Below, in pieces: positions 55,791 to 60,000 of a stretch of 60,000 nucleotides of DNA (position 1 is the stretch's first letter; each line of letters starts with the position of its first letter). The notes beneath the pieces are model-generated. The model was not told where the DNA came from and did not search any database. It saw only the letters and a list, made by a program, of their open reading frames with translations. Both the position numbers and the translations under genes were made by a program. Origin of the DNA: Adiantum capillus-veneris (Eukaryota > Streptophyta > Polypodiopsida > Polypodiales > Pteridaceae); assembly GCA_014529385.2 (NCBI GenBank), contig CM043942.1, positions 29,326,969 to 29,386,968 on the forward strand, read 5' to 3'.

Positions 55791-56710
55791 GTGCTTTTGA
55801 TACCCTAAGGTGTCAAAAAGCTGCTCTAGGAGGCCTTGTGACTAGTTTTTAGAGTGTTTTTTGTTTGTTTTTTTGCTAGATTTTTTAGAGCGTGTCGTGG
55901 AATGGGCCGTGTGATAGCTCGAAACGAGCGTATAGCTAGGAGGGACGCGCCGTGCTTTACAGCCCTCCGTTTGGTCACTCTATGCCCTCGGAATCCCTAA
56001 AACTGTCAATTTCCAGTAGGGAACTAGGCCCAAACTAGAAGGTCTAAGGGTGCAAGTGGGAAGAGAAAGGAGGAGAGTAGAGGACTTGTCCCACATGCTC
56101 TCATTCTCTCTTGAGGGAGTAGGGTATATATATAAGAGTGAGTCTAGTATATGTCATAAGACTGAGGACTGAGGCTTGGGCCTGGGCTTGGGCTTGGGCA
56201 AATGATCCCGATCCCGATCTATCTTTTATACAAACCAGCCCGTCCGTTTTAAGAGTCACGTCCAAAATTTTTATTTTTATTTTCAATTTTTTGTTTTTTT
56301 TTGTTTTTTTTTTTTAAAAAATACAGAAATGCAGAAAACGCAGAAATTGAAATTGCAAAAAATGCAGAAAACGCAGAAATTGAAAAAACGCAAGAATTGC
56401 AGAAAATTGAAAAAGCACAGAAATTGCAGAAATTGCAGAAACTGAAAAAACGCAAGAAATTGCAGAAAATTAGAACTTGACAGAAAATTAAACGCAAAAA
56501 CTGCGGAAATTGAAACTTAACAGAACCAGAAAATGCAAAAAATGCAAAAACGCAAGAAATGCTAACTGTGCAGTGCAAACCAAAAAACGTAGAAAACGCA
56601 AAAAACAGAAATCTCCACACAACTACACACACTCATTCCCTGCCTTTCCTATGATAGAAATTGCACCACAAGAAAGCGTAAAGTGCTAACCGAGCTTAGT
56701 GTAGGGCTTA
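55791..56710 (-). other. 5' leader of the 8.9-kb element
   Basis: No gene. From about 56320 to 56600 it is a low-complexity tract built on the unit GCAGAAATT/AACGCA (plus strand), T-rich in the sense RNA. Three GGGCTTGGGC-type repeats lie near 56175-56200. Confidence 0.7.
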
Positions 56711-56730
56711 TCCCCGGCAGCGGCGCCAAA
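56711..56730 (-). other. Primer binding site of the 8.9-kb element (tRNA-Asp type)
   Basis: Minus strand TTTGGCGCCGCTGCCGGGGA, two bases inside the LTR. Identical over 20 bases to the site in the 19.2-kb element. Confidence 0.9.
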
Positions 56731-56732
56731 AA

Positions 56733-56983
56733 TGTGCGCTCCTTGCCGCACTGTCGAAGCAAGGGACTTGCCAATACACCGTGTGCGAGCCACAAACGGC
56801 TCCAAGCACACAACAAGCCTAAACTAGCAAGCTCAAGAGAGCAAAGGGTGTGTCACTCACCGCTCTACGCTCGCCTTCGTGGTGGATTCCTCGCCGCGAT
56901 GAAGAAGAAGCTGCAGTCGTGCCGCGCTCAACCGCTTCGCCGCCGTCGTGCCTTCGTAATGCTCGATCGCACACACACTCTCC

Positions 56984-57017
<34 letters not shown>

Positions 57018-57304
57018 AGGAGGTGAAGAAGAAGAAGATGGAGATGGAGCAAGAGCACTCTTCTATTGCACAAATGAGAGAATGAGTAAAAATTAGGTTT
57101 AGTTGGCTTTTATATGAGTTCACCCCATTCACACTTGGGCGCCCATGCTTAGCCAACTAATCCCTTGAATGTCCCAGTTAGAGTGCGCCTCTCATCAGCG
57201 ATCACTCCTACCCTTTTCCTATTGGTCCGACAAGCCCGGTACCTGACTCTAAATAATACAACGTTTATAGATCATAGGGTGTCCTTGTGCCGTGAGGGTT
57301 AACA
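56733..57304 (-). repeat. 5' LTR of the 8.9-kb element
   Basis: Matches 48405-48978. It contains a (TC)n(AC)n tract near 56982-57017. Confidence 0.93.
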
Positions 57305-58167
57305 GTAGCCAAATGAGGGGAGTTATTATTAGGAAACTGGAGAAGAGGTAAATGTTGATCCCAATTGCTTGGTCTATCTATTGTATAAGATCTAAGAAAA
57401 TCTAGAATGATACTATTGGTAGCTTTACTTTGACCATTGCTTTCAGGATGAAAATCAGATGTGAAGTCCATTTTTGTTCCGAGATTCTTGAAAAGAGAAA
57501 CCTTGAAATGGTTACAAAATCTACCATCACGGACTGAGAGTATTACTTTAGGAAAACCATGGTAAGGAAAGATGGTCTTAGTAAATAGATTAGCAGCTTG
57601 GGGAGCAGACAAGGTCTTTTTACAAAGATAAAATAGTCTTGTTTACTGAACCTATCAAAGGATAGTCTAGATCATATCATTCTTAGAAGAAGTAAGGGGA
57701 AAACCAGTGATAAAGTCCATAGAAATTTGTTCCCAAGGTCCATTAGGTATGGGTAAAGGCATTAATAAACCAAAATATTTGCCATGATGATGTTTCACTT
57801 GTTGACAAACAAGACATTGAGAAAGAAATTGTGCAATGCCATGCTTCATATCAGGCCAAAAGAAATATTCCTTACATGCATCAATAGTAGTTTGAATGCC
57901 TCTATGACCCATGTATGGTGGTGCATGCATTTCAGTGATTGCTATTGTCCTAAATGGTGAAGTTACACATAAGTTTTGTTGAAAATAAAGAAAAACATTC
58001 GCATATGTGTAATGATCCATGTCTAGAATATTAATGTCTTGAAAGGACTTCCATGCATTAGAAAAATCACGGTCTATGACATATGTGGAAATCATAGCAT
58101 CAAATGTTTGTATTTGTGTAGAATAAGTATGCATGACGAACTTTATCAAAAGCATAAGAGTGAACAA
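57305..58167 (-). pseudogene. Chromovirus-like gypsy relic: integrase zinc domain and core
   Basis: Zinc module near 57780-57930: MHAPPYMGHRGIQTTIDACKEYFFWPDM...CLVCQQVK. Core: WEQISMDFITGFP (first Asp), then a frameshift or gap at about 57612-57667. It continues TIFPYHGFPKVILSVRDGRF (second Asp) and FHPESNGQSKATN, where the catalytic Glu is replaced by Lys. The core is cut at 57305 by the 8.9-kb element and continues at 48404. Counting GTAGC once restores the frame across the junction (HLATGRAPFE). Confidence 0.82.
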
Positions 58168-58597
58168 CAGACAAAGTATTCAAAGAAGTAGTATCAACTG
58201 GTCTACGACATAAGGCATCTGCAACCACATTAGCTCGACCAGGTTGGTATTGAATCATAGGATGGAAATTTTGAATAAAGGAAGCCCATTTAATATGGTG
58301 ATCATAAATCAAAGACTGGATTAATAAATGCTTGATGGCTTGTTGTTCAATTTTAATGAGAACTTCAGAGCCCATCAAGTAATGTTTCCAAATATCTAGA
58401 GCATGAACTACAGTCAAAAGCTCTTTATCATACGTACTATATTTTTGTTCAGATGGTTTGAGTTTACAACTTTCATATGCTAAGGGGTGGTCATTTTGCA
58501 TCAGAATAGCACATATTCTTGAACCACTAGCATCTGTCACAACTAAAAAGAAAGGTTGATTAAAGTCAGGAAGCTGTAAAATTGGGACATGAGTCAA
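58100..58597 (-). pseudogene. Chromovirus-like gypsy relic: RNase H
   Basis: PFFLVVTDASGSRICAILMQ (catalytic Asp), LKPSEQKYSTYDKELLTVVHAL (Glu), HYLMGSEVLIKIEQQAIKHLL (the expected Asp of TDH/TDQ replaced), FHPMIQYQPGRANVVADAL. The frame is open over 165 codons and shifts into the integrase zinc frame near 58130. Confidence 0.82.
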
Positions 58598-59314
58598 TAG
58601 GTATTTCAGTAGGTCAAAAGCTCTTTGTTGGCTAGTTCCCCAATGAAAAGTAACCTTCTAACGAGTCACAAGTGTAAGAGGAAGAGCTATACGAGAAAAA
58701 TTCTTAACAAATTTATGATAAAATCCTGATATATCTAAAAATGATCTAACCTCATGCACAATTTTGGGAATAGGCCAATCATGTATAGGTTGCACTTTCT
58801 TGGGATCTACACTAATGCCCTCAACTGACACAATATGTCCTAGATACTCAATGTCAGACTAGAAGAATGCATTCTTTTCAGGATAAGCATACAAATGGTT
58901 TTCATGCAATAAATTGAAAACAACTTTGAGATGTTCTTTATGTTCTTGTTCAGATTTATTAAAACCCATAATGTCATCAAAGAATACAACCACAAATTGT
59001 TGATAATCTTAGACAATATAATTCATCATTCTAGAAAATGTGGCAGGTGCATTTGTGAGGCCAAAGGGCATAACAACAAATTCATAATGACAAGAATGGG
59101 TACAAAAAGCAGTTTTGAAAATATCCCCTATATCCATGCGAGTCTGGTGGTATCCAGATTTCAAGTCTATTTTACTAAAGACATTATCTCCTCTGAGTTT
59201 GTCTAATAGGTCATCTATACGGGGTATAGGATACCTATTCTTTATAGTTACCTTATTAAGAGCTCTATAGTCTATGAACATTCTATAGGTCTTGTTCTTT
59301 TTGTTTACTAGCAA
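58598..59314 (-). pseudogene. Chromovirus-like gypsy relic: reverse transcriptase
   Basis: [58 protein letters not shown]; then an in-frame stop at 59009, the catalytic box VVFFDDIMGF, and DIEYLGHIVSVEGISVDPKKV. Additional stops lie near 58860 and 58660. These fall in frame, so the enzyme was lost by point mutation, not deletion. Confidence 0.84.
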
Positions 59315-59389
59315 GACAAGTGCTCCAAAGGGTGAAGAACTAGGACAGATTAGTCCTTTATCTAATAATTCAGTGACATGGTGTTGAAT

Positions 59390-60000
59390 TTATTTTTGGT
59401 GCAAAGGGCTATGTCTATAAGGAGCCTTATGAGGTGGAGGGACACCAGGGAATAGTTCTATCTTGTGAACTAAGTCAGCACGAGAAGGAGGAAGATAAGG
59501 GGGATAATCATCAAAAAAACAATCTTGAAAATTAGCAAGAAATTGATTATGTGAAATAGACAAAGATGTTTCCTTAGCTTCTACTTCATTCACAAAAATC
59601 AAAGAAGCCTTTTCTTGCTTTCTAAGTGCTCTTCGTGCTTGTGTATGAGAAAGTAAAGGAAACATTTCCATCTCAAGAGTACTAAGCAAGCAAATAGATT
59701 GACCATTCAATTGAAATGTCATAGTGTGTGTCTCATAATCAATATGTGGATTGTGTTGGTGACAAAATGGTATTCCAAGAATAATATCAGATGATTGAAG
59801 TGGTGCAATTAGAAAATCCCTTTTCTCTTTATAATTCCCAATACAAATTTCAAGGTTCTTGATTTCACGTGTAGCATTTTATAACGAGTTCCTTGAAATG
59901 CAGCTTTTACTTTATCCATTGAAGAAGTAGATTCTTATTGCAATTTTCTAACCATCGTTTCATAAATAAAATCATGTGAACGACCATCATCATGCAAAAC
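59390..60000 (-). pseudogene. Chromovirus-like gypsy relic: protease region and protease-RT linker, running off the window
   Basis: 59390-59722 is open (MTFQLNGQSICLLSTLEMEMFPL ... KIELFPGVPPPHKAPYRHSP), the stretch before RT in plant gypsy elements, ending at the RT N-terminus. Rightwards, LHDDGRSHDFIYETMVRKL near 59940-59998 resembles the protease D-x-G-x-x-H/N-x-F-I motif (family form DGGSSHNFI). Stops and frameshifts separate the two. Gag and the 5' LTR would lie beyond 60000. Confidence 0.72.

Larger units (their letters stand above)
48405..57304 (-). mobile_element. 8.9-kb non-autonomous gypsy-type LTR retrotransposon encoding only Gag-protease
   Basis: LTRs of 574 bp (48405-48978) and 572 bp (56733-57304) read TGTGCGCTCC...GGTTAACA. 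The target duplication is exact: GTAGC at 48400-48404 and 57305-57309. The tRNA-Asp primer site is at 56711-56730 and the polypurine tract GGAAGGGGGG at 48981-48990. The only gene is an intact 1726-codon ORF; no RT, RNase H or integrase is present. LTRs differ at about six positions plus microsatellite length (about 99% identity). It is therefore a recent insertion that depended on enzymes supplied by another element. Confidence 0.93.

Overview
The window looks like intergenic DNA from a large plant nuclear genome. It is built almost entirely of transposable elements nested in one another. I found no host protein gene, tRNA, rRNA or CRISPR array that I can support. The case for a plant is: Ty1/copia and Ty3/gypsy LTR retrotransposons with plant-type primer sites (initiator tRNA-Met and tRNA-Asp), DUF659-type hAT transposases with GT-AG introns, and long (TC)n/(AC)n microsatellites. 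The species cannot be named from the sequence; a large non-model plant genome is only an impression.

Layout. 1-2332: decayed hAT transposase (+). 3596-4790: decayed gypsy pol (-). 4795-7076: non-coding with two small tandem repeats. 7077-17707: a copia element (+) with 227-bp LTRs, split within gag by a second, younger copia element (-, 8597-14092, 192-bp LTRs). 17708-18230: spacer with a C45 tract. 18230-20900: old gypsy gag/protease/RT start (-) with a primer site and LTR edge near 20890. 20900-22990: non-coding with dispersed short repeats. 22991-24193 and 43380-43620: the two halves of a second hAT gene, split by a 19.2-kb gypsy-type element (-, 24194-43379, LTRs about 1.02 kb, exact CCCTA target duplication). 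43620-47860: microsatellites and a diverged ~290-bp tandem array. 47865-60000: an old chromovirus-like gypsy element (-), split inside integrase by an 8.9-kb element (-, 48405-57304, exact GTAGC duplication) whose only gene is an uninterrupted 1726-codon Gag-protease ORF.

The 19.2-kb element is the most interesting object. In sense order it has: LTR, tRNA-Asp primer site, leader with four copies of a 24-bp palindrome, gag, pol (protease-RT-RNase H-integrase), a separate ORF with a second retropepsin-like domain and repeated W-x-P-K motifs, a 2.8-kb spacer with five more copies of the palindrome, a ~1,108-codon coiled-coil ORF of unknown function, polypurine tract and LTR. Each palindrome array ends about 167-169 bp upstream of a start codon. 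Its integrase has two tandem HHCC zinc domains offset by exactly 126 residues. The 8.9-kb element shares the primer site, Gag start motif, CX2CX3HX4C knuckles and W-[VI]-P-K repeats, but has no RT or integrase. It must be mobilised in trans, possibly by a relative of the 19.2-kb element.

Most premature stops fit single C-to-T or G-to-A changes, as expected of methylated, silenced transposons. Relative ages read from LTR divergence (counted by eye) agree with the nesting: about 5% for the outer copia, 1.5% for the inner copia, and about 1% for each of the two tRNA-Asp-primed elements.
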